DNA of 64,000 nt from positions 23,737,540 through 23,801,539 of the forward strand of contig NC_133225.1 of NCBI RefSeq assembly GCF_040436345.1. Direction: 5' to 3'. The position numbers and the translations under genes are program-made. Shown piece by piece: positions 47,175 to 61,440 of this stretch; the first letter of the stretch is position 1; each line of letters starts with the position of its first letter. A model generated the notes under the pieces. It made no database searches and was not told the origin of the DNA. It saw only the letters and a list, made by a program, of their open reading frames with translations. The DNA is from Pagrus major. Taxonomy: Eukaryota > Chordata > Actinopteri > Spariformes > Sparidae.

Positions 47175-48311
47175 GTTCACTGTTACAGACAACCTCTACC
47201 TCCTCCTCTTCTTCATCTCCCATCTCCCTTCCTTGCCTAATGCCCTCACTCACCCTGCCATCCTGTGGTAACTTCCCCCAACACCTATCACCACCACCAC
47301 CACTGCTACTCTCCTCCTCATCCCTATCAGTGCTTCCTCTCCTGCCCTCTCCTCCTCCTCCTCCTCTTCCTCCTCTCTCTCCATCTCATTGTACATCTGT
47401 TGCTGGTAATGAAAAGCAGTGAGCAGGTCTTCAATAACCGACGAATCAGTAATTATCATGCAACCGTGACAGGAATGCACACCTCTGTTTTCCCCTCTCT
47501 CTCATGCTTTCTCTCTCATTGTGCTACTGTGTCTGCTTCCTATTGTCTCACATTTATTGCATTATTGGCTTCATTCTCAAACTGAAAGCAAAACCCGCAG
47601 CTGTTTTGCACTACTTTTTGGCACACCATGTTCTTCCCACTCCGGTGAGAGGTAAGTATTGCAGGGTTAACACACCTCAGTGTCTCCCACTTGTCTGTAT
47701 TGTTGAACATTTTTGAAGAGGACAAGGTGTAAAGGATGATTACAGTATAACAACTTGGGTCTTATTTTTGTATATTTGGTGAATATTTCTATTAATATAA
47801 TAACTTAGTTGTACTGAGCAAAAAAGTAACTGTGATCTGGGAACATGGAAACATTGCTACAATAAAATTCAAAGGTGCAAGAAACAGCTGACTGACGTTC
47901 ACAGGTTGTTAACAAGCTGAAAGTTTACAACAAGCCACTTTATTTAAAGATGAAACTGAAAGTAAGTCCAATTAAAATATCCTCTGTGTTACCTCATTGT
48001 GTATGTGCACAACTATGGTATAGTTGGTCAAGGTTTAACCAAGTTCCAGGTGATTTCTCAAGGAATGCACGTGTCCAGTTTGGCAGATTGGTCTTGAGGC
48101 AAATAATGCTGATCATCAAATGACCAATCCACAATAAAAACAGTGTCTTTGCTTATAAGATAAGTAAGATTTAGTGTTTCCGCTATTAGATACATTAATT
48201 CAGTCACAGTTGGCTGCCAACTAAATATGATTCCAATAAGTTCAGTGCATCAAGGTGTAAAGATTTAAAATTTAGGACAAAAAAGAACACTGGAATCGAT
48301 TGAGTACCTGC

Positions 48312-48400
48312 TTTTGATTGATTCAAGATTTAAATCGTTATTGTCATCGTACAAAACAAAACACGAAACAGCAAAGCATCCCTCTAAGCTGAGTTATGCA
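48312..48400. repeat. Fish interspersed repeat fragment
   Basis: 'attcaagatttaaatcg' then 'ttattgtcatcgtacaaaac' resembles the 3' tail of common fish retroposons ('TTCAAGATTC...TTATTGTCAT'). Short and diverged. Confidence 0.4.
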
Positions 48401-49202
48401 GAATATAAGATAAAAGTAGTAATAAGAAAATAAAATAGTTACTGAAGAAGACACCAAAGATAAAATTGTTTCTAAGAATAAAAGAGGCATTAAAAAGATT
48501 GTCAACACTTCAGATTTTCTCAAAATATAAGAAAAAACAAAAATAAACAGATATTAAAAATAGTTGGCTTGTATTTACACATACAGTCATCTGTAATATC
48601 ATGCATGTGATACAAATATGATTCACACTTCTTATCTGTGTTCGTTTGAGTGGTGGGATAGAAGCTAGTATAAGAAAATAAAAAGTTAGATTGGTTCATC
48701 CCTACTTTTATCTTCCAAATAAGTTAAGCTAACTTGGGGTTTGTTAAACCTGTCCTTTGTTTAAATGCTTATTACATTTTTATTACCGTATCTGACTTCT
48801 TTTCATTGATTTCTCTAAAAATTAACTTGGAGCACAATGTAAGAAATGTTGGTCCAAACTACAAAATAAGACCCAAATTGCTCTTTAAGCCAATCAGGAA
48901 TCTTATCTGCTGTCTCAGGGGGACAACATGCACGCACTTGCAAAAAAAAATCTTTGGGATAATTTAAATTGATTTAATATTCCTTTTATTTGAAAGCCTT
49001 GCTCTTTACCCTTAGAAAATACACCACCACAGCAGGGCGTCTTTGTTATTTTTCTCTGGCTTCACCTTCAAAGAACAACAGTCGAGATCCAACTTGATCA
49101 AAACGAGTGTGTATTAATATCTGTGTTGTGCACATCACTCTGTAAGTCGATTAGGTTGCATCATGTTGTTACTCCAACTCCATGACTCTTGCTTTTTGCT
49201 GT

Positions 49203-49242
49203 GAGTGTGTGTGTGCGTGTGTGTGCATGTGCGCACGCGTTT

Positions 49243-49292
<50 letters not shown>
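49203..49292. repeat. Compound GT/GC microsatellite
   Basis: GT repeats with GC and TTT interruptions, then a pure GT tract from 49251 to 49292. Confidence 0.95.
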
Positions 49293-49295
<3 letters not shown>

Positions 49296-50639
49296 GCACA
49301 GTTAGTTAGCCTAAAAAAGACAGAGGACGAGGATTTGACAGGAAAAAAAACAAGACATAAAACATATTGTTTCTGTTCCAAGAGTGGCCACAGCATCAAA
49401 AAGGTCCTGGAGCAAATCACTGGAGAGATGACTACAGCAGCCCATCAATGGACTGAAGGGAAAAATGGACAAACTACAAAAAAAAAGAAAAAAAAATAGA
49501 GGAGAAGACAACAATATGTGCATAGGCTAACTATCTCTCAACACAGCAGCCAAGCCAGTGAGTTTAAACAGCTCTCCTGCCTCTCTGATCCACTTTGAGG
49601 AATAAACGGGCTTGTAGAAAGATGCTTCAGGCGATGTCTGCCTGCCCCACAAGAACCAGAGCGTGCTATCAGAGTAAGAGGCAGAGGGAGTGAGGGAACG
49701 AGAGTGTGAGCGAGAAATTACAGACTTACAGAGGTAGGCACAGGAAATGGAAGTGAGGGAAAAGGAGTAGAAAGAGCAGCTGAATCCAAGAGAGATGAAA
49801 TACAAAAAAATAAACGTAGTGTAAACATACAGTAGTGTTTGTGTTGACATGGGCCTGTCTCATCCCTCTTCTCCAACATGTCTCTCTTTCTAGCCCCCCC
49901 CCCCCCACAACCACCACAACATTACTTTTCTTTCATTCTGTTGTCATCCAGATCGTTTGTGTGGATAAGATGGCCCTTAAGATGGCTAGTTAGCGTGCTG
50001 TGTACAGAGGGATTGGCCCTTTCCCCCGTATACATAAAGGCTGTATTCACAGGCCTCATTACCAGGATTAGGGCTCCTTTCCTCCTTTGTGGGGCTGAAG
50101 GCTGGAGTCCTCTGTAGCCACAGTCTCTGTCTCTTTCTGTGGCCTGAGCTGGCCAGCATATGGCAGCAGCAGCCAACAGTCTCCACAGAGGGGCTCAGGG
50201 CTCAGAGCAAGGCCTCCTTTTGTTTAGGCCGTTATTGTTGCTCAGCGTAATGACATTTGTAGGCCGTAGGATCGGGGTGGAGGGGTTAGTCTACCCCAGG
50301 GGAGAGGGGGGGAAAGAGAGAGAGAGACGGGGACAGAAAGAGAGATGGAGAGGGATGGGGGGGAGGGGGGCAAAGACATGTAGACAGACAGGAGTGTGGA
50401 TTATGGAAATATGAATTGATTTTTTTTTTCTGTGCTGTGGTAGAATAGAAAGCTCAAAGGAGAACAGACTGCAGGCTGGCTGGCACGCCGGGGTGGTGCT
50501 GGGGAAATATGAAGTGAGAGGCGCTTGCTCCCTCTTTCTCTCTCTCTCCTCTCCTTTTCCTTTTCCCTCCTGCTCCCCCTGTTCCTCCCTCAGCCCCTGA
50601 GACTCTTGATGCCCTGGTCATCCACAGATGCCACTTGGA

Positions 50640-50659
50640 TAGAGAAGGAGAGAGGGAGA

Positions 50660-50696
<37 letters not shown>

Positions 50697-50703
50697 AAGG
50701 CAA
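50640..50703. repeat. (AG)n / GGGA purine repeat
   Basis: Purine tract with a pure AG core at about 50664-50690, flanked by AGGG units. Confidence 0.95.
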
Positions 50704-53554
50704 GAGAGAGGTGGCTAAAGCATATATTTGAATCGCAAGAAGGGCTTTTTTTTGCAAATGAAGCAGACAGATGGAAATCTGTCCGTTTCCTCTCAGATCT
50801 CATCCCAAAGTTGTGGAAAAAACACAGCAGACAGAACACACACACATGCTCGCTGTCCCACACGCACACACATACAGAAAATGGTTCTGCCAGTTAATTC
50901 TAGCAAACCACAGTGTGGTGTATATAAGGCCCACTCTTCTGAGAACAGAGGATAATATGATGAACACTCAGCAAGTTCCACAAACAGACAACCATTTGAA
51001 ATCTTGCAGAGACTGTGAGCAGCTCCACAGTATTTAAAAATGTTAAGTTACTCACACAGATACATACTTCTGCAAATTGCAGAACTTCCTTGGCCGGCAC
51101 TACAGGCGCAAGCGTATTTTTACAGTTGACAGGCTCCAACACTACCATTTAATTTATAATGTGTTGATTATGAGTCTAATATATATGTATCTGACTTTCT
51201 GCTCAGTTTTTTTAGTTTGCTTTGGGCTGTCATGTCACTTCAAATAGAGCTAAGAACAGAAATACCTGAGGGGGTGTGACTACAAGTCTGGGAAACTAAC
51301 TGTACTATTACCAATTCCCTTGCCTGCCGAGATATGTGTTGGAAGAAATCTGATTTGTTTGGTTTTTATAACTCCTTAGCAGAAATTCCTATTAACTGGG
51401 ATCCAGTACGCATGCTGGAAGAAGTGTGGATTAACACTGGTATTGTCCACAGCTTTTTTGAGGATAAAGGGACACTTCATGTCAAGGATACTGGGTTTTA
51501 ATAATGATGTTTTACACTTTTTTTTACACTTGGTTACACTTAATCTTCTAGAACCTCTTTCTTATCTCTTTTTCTCTCTGTTGTGCTTTTCTAGCACATT
51601 CCTTCCTTGCAGTTTACAGTTTACTTGCATATCATACACGCACATGCACTCACATGCATACACAAAGAGATAACTCAGTGTTTGCTTTCTTGGCATATCA
51701 GCATTATGCGTCATTCTAGTTCAAGCTCTTGGTGCTCCTGCTAATCTTTTCCCTATTTTTTCACTCACTGTCTCCAGTCCTGTCTTTCTTTCACCACCTT
51801 CATAATGTTCTTTATGCCAATCTTTTCTTAAATTTTGCTGTATCTCTCCATCTTCTCCCCCCCTTTGTATCTCATGCTCCCTGCTGCTTCATCAACCTTC
51901 TCCTTTCCAAACACCTCATCTCAGATTTCTCCTCAAAAGACGATGTTGCAGGAAATTGCAAATTACACACAAACCACATTTTTTTCCTTCGAGCCTGGTT
52001 GCAGCATAATATCCAGAGAGAAATAAAGGAAATATTGAATTATGAATAGATTTTACTGCAAGGCCTTCTCTCAGCTGTGAACTAAAGTTGATGTTAACTC
52101 TCTATGGCCATTCAACACATTTTAATGGGAAACCTTTGATCTTCCTGCTGCATACTGCATGGAGTTGACCATATAACATGCTGTTTTTCATTTATGCCAA
52201 GGCTACAGTAGGTGTGATTTGATCCAAAACGGAATTATCTGGGCTTTGATATGAACGTATATGTTCCTATGTATAATCAATTTGTCATATTTATTGCATT
52301 CCAGGACTTGCGTTATGAAAAATGTAGTAATACTTTACCCCTCTACATGAGCAATTTCCTTGTGACTTCCTACATTTCCTTGTAGGCCCTTTTTTATGAG
52401 CTTGTTTCATTTGGAACATGTAGGTGGTGAACACAGCATTCGCTGTAGCAAAGAAAGAGTTCCCCAGCTGAGAAAAACTGAGTCACAGACCTTATTTAAA
52501 ACATCGCATGAATTAAGCTAGAGCCTAGAAAAAATAGCTCCTGCCCTTTAGTTCAGTTGTACTGCTAGTGTTTTGATTGTCAAAATATTTCCCTGTATTA
52601 CTGTGTAGTGTAAACCCACCGTGATGTCACTCTTTGGTTTGGAACTACTGTTTTGATGCCTCAAGTTTGGTATGATAGCCATCACTATCTTGTTTTTTTG
52701 GAGCCAGAAGTGACCATACTTGAACGAGAGGGGGAGTCTGGGGGGGATATTCTGATTGGATCTGACTGAGAACCCGAAGACACGTCATGGAGGTTGTTAC
52801 GCTGCTATGCTAACCTTGGCTAAATCTAGGACTAGCAAGGCCGTAATGTAGTGCCTCTCCCTGCTTGTTACGTTAGACGTGAAAATGTGACCGCAGCTTT
52901 CTTGACGTTGGATGTGAAGTGGAAGTGTGCTGAGTGTCTTGCCTGCAGCTTTCGCCTCATGGTTTGTCTATTCCAACTCCTACCCAAAACTCTCTGCGCA
53001 GATGCAACTCCTGATGGCTAACGAATCAAAGCCACCACTACCCAAGATGTAATGTCAGTTCTGACCCTGTTTTCTTCCACCTGAGACATTCACCCAAATT
53101 GAATCACTAAAGCTGTACCATAACACATGTCAAATCGCAAGGTAGCCATGCCCTGAAACATAACCTATCATCTTTTTTTGCTCTAAATGGGACCATAATA
53201 TTCAAGATAAACATCATGCTGTATTGAATAAGACTTCAAACTAGAGATTGAGGCCATGAACTCATTAGGAAACTGTAATAAATGATGTATGAAGTAGGGT
53301 AATTTTCTCATACACTTAAATACAATCAGGCTTATTTTTTGCAACCAGTGGAGTAGCCCCCTGGCCATTAGAAAAAATGCAGGTTTAAGGCACCTCTACT
53401 TTGGCTTTGCTTTTTTATTCCCAGAAGCTCTGTCCACTGGTTGTACGTGATGTCACATTATTTGTTTTTGTCGTATTGTCATTCAAATGTTCCTGTCTTT
53501 GTACTCACTTAGTTTTAACCACTGTCAAGTTTTTTGATATGCCATGACTTCAGG

Positions 53555-54016
53555 CTAAACTTTACTTATTTTCTGTTCACGTAGTCCTGTACATCCATCT
53601 CTGCTCAAAAAGCTCACTGTGTCATCAGCCAGACAGGGAGAGAGGGAGGGACAGACAAAGAGAGAGAAGAAGAAGAGAGGCGGCGGGTCTCTTGAGGCTT
53701 CAACCTCGGCAACTCTGAGTGTTGCACTGACACCGTGCTCCATCAGGACAGGCTGCCTGACATGCTGTGATTGGTGGCTACAGCTCTGGACCAGGCCCTG
53801 GATGGGGGAGGCAGGATAGGGGCTCTTTGGAAGAGAGGTCGATTGGGTGGGTGAGGCAGCAGCAGTCTGAGGGATGGAGCCAGTAGATATGATTGGTGGG
53901 TTCAGCCTTAAGGGAGCTGAGTGTTGACCCTGAGGAGAGGAGGGGATAGTGGGTGAGAACGGTGGTGGAGGAGTCAAGGTGGGTGTGCAGAGGTTTGGTA
54001 GCAGGGGGCCAGACAT
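53555..54016 (-). other. Unassigned proline-rich reading frame, antisense to dennd1b
   Basis: A 153-codon frame on the minus strand beginning MSGPLLPNLCTPTLTPPPPF. The first 95 residues are rich in Pro, Ser and Gln and do not resemble a simple microsatellite translation. The last third runs into a TC-rich low-complexity tract. A weak acceptor-like TAG precedes the Met. I recognise no family. It may be a fragment of an unknown gene, but chance is more likely. Confidence 0.2.
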
Positions 54017-57000
54017 GCTAACTTGAAAACAATGATATGTGGCCCTCAGTTGAGACCTTGTATTGCATCCAAAGGAGGGAGCAATATATGAGAGTAACAG
54101 TCATATAGGAGAAGAGGTAGATGTAAGAAAAAGGGAGGTGGAGGATGGCAATTAGATGAGTTTAAAAGGAGATTTTTGGCAAAAAAAAAAAGTTAACAGG
54201 GAAAGTTGGAAGGAGGTGAAGAAGTTGAGATTGGAGGGATAGTGAGGTAAAAAGATGAAGGCGAGGTGAGAGCTGTGTAGAATGACAAAGTGAGAAAGAA
54301 ATCGAGAAAGAGTCGGGGCAGTAAAAAGAGAGTCACTTGCTTTCATAGCATGAAGGTTTTAGGAATGTAATGCTGTGATTGCAAAAACCCAAAATGTATT
54401 TTTTTTAATGTGAAGTGGACATTTCTTGGCCTCTGGGTCTAAAACCAAACATAAAATGTTGTCGTCCTTACAATTATAAAGTTGATTCCACAGTTACTGA
54501 GAAATGGACAAGATCAGATGTGAAACGTCACCATTGAGTGATATAGTAAATTAAATCCTTGACGACAAAGGTAAAGGAGGTAATGCTGGAGAGAAAAGTA
54601 CAGCACCTCAGTCAGACCAGAGTGTTTTCACAAGGACAAACATGGCCACCAATCCTCCAAAATGACGGGAGTAAAGGGAGTGATGCTTTGTGGCGAGCTG
54701 TTGAGAATGAACATATTTTGTCAGCTCTTTGGGTGCCGCTACAGCCAGTTTTGTGAAGCAAGGCGCAACGTGTGGGAAACTGAGAGATAAAAAGATGGAA
54801 ATTTATACCTTTATTGTGTTTGTGTGTGTGTGTGTGGGGGGGGGAGGCCTAAAAGTGTGTGTGTGTGCATGAATTTGTGTACATGTATGTGTGTGATGTC
54901 TCAGTGTGTCACACAGTCTCGTCTTTCCCCTTCACTGCACCCTGACAGCAGTGTCAAACAAGGCCTCATATGATCTGTGTATGTCTTTGAGAATATGTGT
55001 GTGTATGTGTCTGGGTTGATCGTGTTTTTATTCTTCTTTCTAACCCTTTTCACCTCAGATCCCCGGGGTGTTCCAGGGTCTTGCCTAATGGACAGTCTCG
55101 CCCCACGAAGCTGGCCTTTGGCTCGGGCACTGAGCTGGACGCCTAACTAGGGCCCTTTTGTTGCTCATGGGTCCTGATTGCGCTGACCTCTGGGCTGGCT
55201 TCCTGGGAGAAGCAGGGTGGTGGAGAGGGAAGAGGAGAGCAGGGGAAGTGTTTTTACGCCCCGCTGCTCACATCTCTCCTGCATCGCCCAGTGACTGGTG
55301 AAAAGAAAAGCGGTGCTGTGTTTTGGCGGTGGAGTAAAGAGCTGTTGGCTGCTTGTGTTTCCCAAGCTGCAAGTGGACAGTAGTTGATTCAGCTATAGAT
55401 GATTTCATCCTACAAGTCCTATGAGCTAACTGCACTGCCAGTCCACTCCCAGGACAAATAGTTTCAAAAGTACAACAGTGGATTGATGGTGAATGTGTGC
55501 TAAACTAGTTTCTATCTGGTCAACAAACTCATCAGAGACGTGAACAAGCTTTTTAAATGTAAACCTTTCTATTGGCTCATGTGGCTGATCCTGAGGATTT
55601 TAGACTATTCAGCACACTGAGTTGTGTTCAAGTTTTACTGTTGTCATGTTGTGTTCCAGTAAGGTTAGGCTGATGGACAATGCCACCATCTATTGCTGAT
55701 GGCTAACAATCATCTGACAGTCACCCTGTACCAGCGTCGTGTGTAGTGTGTTCCCTGAGAGTTGCTGAAAGGCAGGAATTGTTGGTGTTTGTGACATGTG
55801 GAAGAGAAAATGAAGTTGGTTGTTCTTCAAATGTTACTTGTTATTTGTGTTTCCTTAGCTTATATGACGTGTCGCCCAACCCAACGTTCCAGTCAAAGTC
55901 AGATGTTGGAATTCCCAGTTGAAATTTCTAACTTCCAACCTCCAAGCAAAGCACAGAAAAACATGTTTCTTGGGGCAAATGTACATACAATTGAACCCTC
56001 AGCAGTGCAGCCTCCTTGGATATACAGCACAAGCAAAATAGAGGAGGAAAGAGAAGCACGAGGCAACATTATGCATTTTATTTTATGGCACTTTTACACC
56101 TGAGTGTGTACATTGCTCACTGCTCTCTTAGTATGGGTTAAATGCAGAGTGAGTACCAGTTTTACTATGTTGTAAAGTGTATGATATGCGATCAAACAAA
56201 AGATTTTTCTTCTTCTTTGTCAGAGATTGTGTCACTGCTGTCTAGTTCTTTGACTGTTTTTGCACGCATGGCTGCAGTTAGGGAACAGAGACTCCAGAAT
56301 AGGGAACGGGGAGTTTGTTAGTCATGTGGTAAAACATAGTTCCACCTTGTTTTGTTTCATAATGATATCTTTATTCTACACCAATTTGTCTGAGCTCCTT
56401 GTCGGGTTTAAATCCATATTTTTCTCGACGGGCTTTGGAGATATCAGCTGTAGAGATGTCTGCCTTCTCTCAACTATAATGGAACTAGATGGCGCTCAGC
56501 TGGTGGTGCTCAAAGCGCCAGAAAATTCATTTGAAAAATTCAACAACAATCTCTCTTTCCAGCAATCTAACCTGGTTACTCAAGATAATCCACAAACCTT
56601 GGTGTGCACAGTTTCATTTCGGAACTACAACCGCTAACGCTAATCGCCACGCAGAAGGAAGCATGCATCATGGAAGAGAGGCATGTAAACATTAATGACC
56701 TCCTCCTTGGCTGAGCTATAACGTTGGCTAGCTTAGTGAGGATGCACCGAAATGTACAGTATATTATATTTTTAAATGCTGCCAAATTCCCTCAGTATAA
56801 TGGCATCATTCACAGAGGAAGAAAGAGTGCATCTACACTTAGAAACAGGTTGTCGCTGTCAACCAGGAAACTCATATTTACGGTATCAGATGCCAGACTT
56901 AGCCAAACCACATGCTGCTGTTGCCAACAGAGCTATCACACATATAACGATGCGGCTTAATTGGCACACATTTTTCCTTTACTGCACTCCCTGTTACATG

Positions 57001-57367
57001 GCACAACCAGCAGCCACCAGCCAGAGACAGAGACAGAAATAATGGCAGAACAAAAAGGGCGTTGTGTAAAGGATGGACAGAGGGAGGCAAAGTGGAAGGA
57101 GGAAGAGGAGGGTGCATCCATGACCTGACCCCCTCTGCTAGATTCCATGTACATCTGTCAATGAAACGTCCACAGCCAAATGTTTAGGAGCCAGTGTTGC
57201 ACTGCTGCTCCCCTGCTGAGCTTCAGTATATACATTCTTTGTGTGTATGTGTGTGTGAGTGTGTGACGCCATGTGTTAGAGGCAGGCCCACATCAGGGTT
57301 CATACAGTCGAGCTAAGCCCAGTGGGAGCTGAAAGCTTAAAGAAGGAAATCCCCCCCCGGCTGCTTG

Positions 57368-57369
<2 letters not shown>

Positions 57370-57441
<72 letters not shown>

Positions 57442-57446
57442 ACACG
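57370..57446. repeat. (AC)n microsatellite
   Basis: Pure AC to 57434, then one interruption and a short AC/CG tail ending CGCGCG. Confidence 0.98.
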
Positions 57447-57549
57447 CGCGGTCTCTCTCTCTATCCCTCTCCCTCTCCTCCTGGCACGTCATTAATGAAG
57501 CCCATGCTTGTATGTTTGGGGCATATGCAGCTCTCTTGGCCCAACACTA

Positions 57550-57660
<111 letters not shown>

Positions 57661-60600
57661 GGGAGTGAGACATCTCCCCCTATCACATGGTAATATATTC
57701 AGTAGAAGATCTCTGCAGAGGCATAATACTGCCGCTCTCCCCTGTCTGAGCCCATCTGTGATACGTAGAAAGGACATCAGCAGGACAGGTTATTAGCACT
57801 GGAATAATGCACAGTGTTATTGTTGACGCCACATACTTATCCTCCAAGCAATATGCCCCTTCACCCCATAACATGAATACATCCATTGTGGAAAAAGCAG
57901 GAAATAAATGAGTGCAATTCAATGGATGGCATGTATACTACCCCAGTGGAATGTTGTTGTATTGGAGGTGACTCATTAACAGCTGATAGACGGGCAATGA
58001 GTTTGGGGCTGGGCAGTGGGGGGTTAAGGGGATGTTATCCTTCTTGTTAAAACAAATGATTGAATTCATCCTACATATGCATGATAGCCTAAAGAGGAAA
58101 ACAAAGAATCCAAGCAACATTTTACCTTCCCTTATTAAACTTGAGCAAGGACATCTCGGGGGGTAAATGCAATGGCTTCTGGGATGCTAATTTCCCAGTG
58201 ACGTTTCCATTCAAGAGGGCGTTGTAAGGTGTTGAGGCCAGTGGAAATACACAGGAGAGCCAAACTAAGGCATTTATTTTGTCCTTGGTTTAGGCATCTG
58301 TGATGTCCTTAAGGGTCTGAAAGCGCAGATTTGAAAATGACAAATATTTTTAGCAAATAGGATTTCTTCTCAATATAGAGGTGGCACATACAGTATGAAT
58401 ATAAGACCACATATAACTGTCAGGTGTTGGCAAGTGCTTGAAGAGGCCAGAAGATCAATCTGCCACCTTCAACACCTCCTGGAGAAAAGCTCTGGTAACA
58501 TGGGACCGTTGTTAACCAAAATAACCTCCCTTAACACAGACACTGAGCCACAGAGGGGTCACTGGGAACAGAAACTTGTGGAGGGGATTAGATAAAAAAT
58601 CCAGGAAGACAAAACTCCCTCTTCCCCTATCTCCCTCTCCTATCAGCCTGGGCAGAGTGAGCAACAATGTGAAAATGTAACGCCCCCGTGTCAATTTGAA
58701 AGTGCACCTCATCGGCTCATGTGCCCCTCCACCTCTCTCCATCACCCCCCTCTGCACCTTCCCCCCTCTCAAGCAGCTCTGTTGCTTTGGTCCAGCTTTG
58801 AAGGCCGTTCTTATTACTGGCACAGAGCGCAGGTCAGAATGGCAAGCCGGCAGCATACTATTAAAGCCTAATGAAAGAAATCTCTGCAGGGTCTGCGGTC
58901 TGCAGCGGCCAGAGGAGGCTGTGCCTCTGCCCATTGTTCTTCTGCTCCTCTCCTCACTATTCTGAAGGATTTCTTATTCCTACAGAATAGTGTCTCTATC
59001 TCCGTCTCTAAATCTGGCTTCCCTGCCATCGCCCCTGTCACTGTCTTTGTCATTCATAGTCATTTTTAGTCTTTTCTTTTGTCTTGTTCTCTCTCTTAGT
59101 CATTTTTAAGTTTCACTCTATCTGCGTCTGTATCAGATTATGTTTTCACTCCTATTAATTTGTCCAGCTGCCTTAAAAAAAGATAAAGAGCTTTGGGCTC
59201 ACTGTAAGTAAGACAAGACCTAAGCATCCCACGTTAGATATACTATAAAGGCAGATATTTTTAAGTTTGCCATGATATAACTATAGTATGTTCACTTTTT
59301 GTCAACGTAAGGTTCCAGTTGACCATCTTATTATCATCTAGGAATCACTCTGATATTATTGGAAGAAAATTGATTTACCAGATCAGTCAGCACCGGAGAA
59401 TTTCCTTGGTATGTGTGTCTCGACAGGAAGGCCAGAGGTCAGGGTCACCTACAGAAGTCTGATCCGAGAGAGTGTGCTGCTCAAGATAGAGATATGTCTG
59501 CCTGACATTCCCACTAGCTAATAAATATCAGTTTAAGTTATCACTGAAAAATAAACATGTAGTTTTGTCATGTCTGACATGCACTCTGAAAACAAATTGA
59601 CATTTTCAAAGTGTGGTTTCGATAGTTAAGCATGCCTTTCTGTGGTCAAGCAATTCTTAGATTTCACCGACTCATGCAATACTTTCAAGTTACTACCATA
59701 CCTGCATTTATTTCTTGGCTTTTAAAAATAATGGTATTGCTCAGGAAGATGTAGTGGGCTGGTAGACATTATTGGAATAAGTCCCTCATATAGATTGTTT
59801 GATACGTAAAGCATTGTATTAATATGCTGTGGTCTATGATATGACAGGAGATTAATCTCTTGTGCCTTTTCCATATTTATTGGTTAATTCTATTGATTTC
59901 ACAATGTATTTAAATGATAAATAGTGATAGAATGGGAGGTATGAAAATGGATACACATGATTTAGCCCTTTTAAGTTTGCCTCAGAGCTTTCTTTTCTTT
60001 AGGATTTACAATGTTAAATGTTTTCAAGAGCTCTATTAAGGCTTTAAACATTTACATATCCACAGTTTATCTCTTCTCCCTCACCCTCTTGGTTTTTTGT
60101 CTTTCTTTTTAAGACTCTATCTTCTCGTTAAGAGTATCACATCCACTAACCTTTTGGTATCTGGTGCAGTTTGGAGACACTAAAGACACAGTAAGTTGTT
60201 CAGGAAGTTTGTTGTTTACAGTGTATTTGATCACAGATTAATACCCTCCCTTTTCCAAGTGAAAGAACTGATAATAATCAGCTCATCAGTAACATGAGTC
60301 ATATGTTTGTGGCTTTGGGCATTTATTAGTTTGGAACCTATTTTTAATCCACCAGTCTACCCAATCAAGGTTTCATACCATCATACATTTTTATTCTGCA
60401 TTATTTATTTTTTCCCCCTCTCTCTCTAAAACCAAGGCTCAGCTGTCCTTGTGCCTTTACACATTGCAAATGAATGCATATCCATGCAAATTCTTAAAAA
60501 AGAAAGGCTGAGAATTTGAATATTTTGCTTAAAGCTGCACCCAGGTCGACCCTGCCATTCGGCATTTGAAAGCAGTGTGTCTGTTTGAATACTGAGGATC

Positions 60601-60679
60601 TCTCTTTGTCATGTTCGCCAGAGGGGCTGGGTGAGCGAACCAGCACCGGCAGGATGGGCAGAGATCGGCTGGGTAGCTG

Positions 60680-60945
60680 CACACAGACAGACTAATTGGG
60701 AAAAGGGGGAGAAAAGGGGGGCAAGAGGGGGGACGAGGGGTGTTGGTAAGGGTGAGGAAAAGGTGGGGTATGCAGGAAGGGGGGAATCCAAGATGACGAC
60801 AGGGGGTTTAGGAGGGAGGTGAAAGAGGACGGAGAGTGGGGGATGGAGAGAACGAGAGAGAAGGGAAGGAAGAGAAGAGGTGATGAAGAGGGCACGAGAG
60901 CGTGCGGGAGGAAGAGGTGAAGGAAGGGTGAGTGGAGACACTGTG
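60680..60945. repeat. Purine-rich, G-run-rich low-complexity tract
   Basis: About 260 bp of G/A-biased sequence on the plus strand, including four G-runs of four or more at 60705-60740. Reading frames on both strands here reflect composition only. Confidence 0.85.
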
Positions 60946-61440
60946 GTTTCCAGCGCTGATGTGTTAGTAGCCCTGCTGACTGTGTCATTATACTGTTGAA
61001 GCGCTGGCTGGATAAGCAGGGTCCCTGCCTGCTGCTACCCACTGTTGCCTTAAAACTCCATTATACTGCATGTTTGACATATATAAAAAAGATAGCTTTG
61101 CACAAGCCAGTTTTCTTGCAGTTATTAAACATATCCACAGAAGATGGTCTCTCTCAACTTTTACCTCAAAGTCTTAAAGTATACTTCTGATTCCAGCACA
61201 GCAGGCACTAGCTGGGGAATACTCTGCATAGCCTGAGCAAAAATATATAAATTAATATATATTTAAATTATTAAAATAATTTTGAAGTTAACCACCCAGC
61301 GACAGAATTCCAACATGTAGTTTCCAGTATTTTGGATCATGATAACAATCCTATACAGTTAAGAGTTTTGTAATTTGTGTAAAAAGGTGTGTGACGTTCA
61401 GCATTCCTAAAACTTTGTGGAGTGCAACTAAAGTCAATTA

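Noticed and set aside
55060..55150. Possible dennd1b exon 4 after 'cacctcag'
   Set aside because: The acceptor looks fair but the following codons do not encode the expected EVLQ-VPKFCFPF segment, and stops appear quickly.
59425..59515. Possible dennd1b exon after 'ctcgacag'
   Set aside because: No frame matches the DENN domain, and the open frame ends in a stop without a donor.
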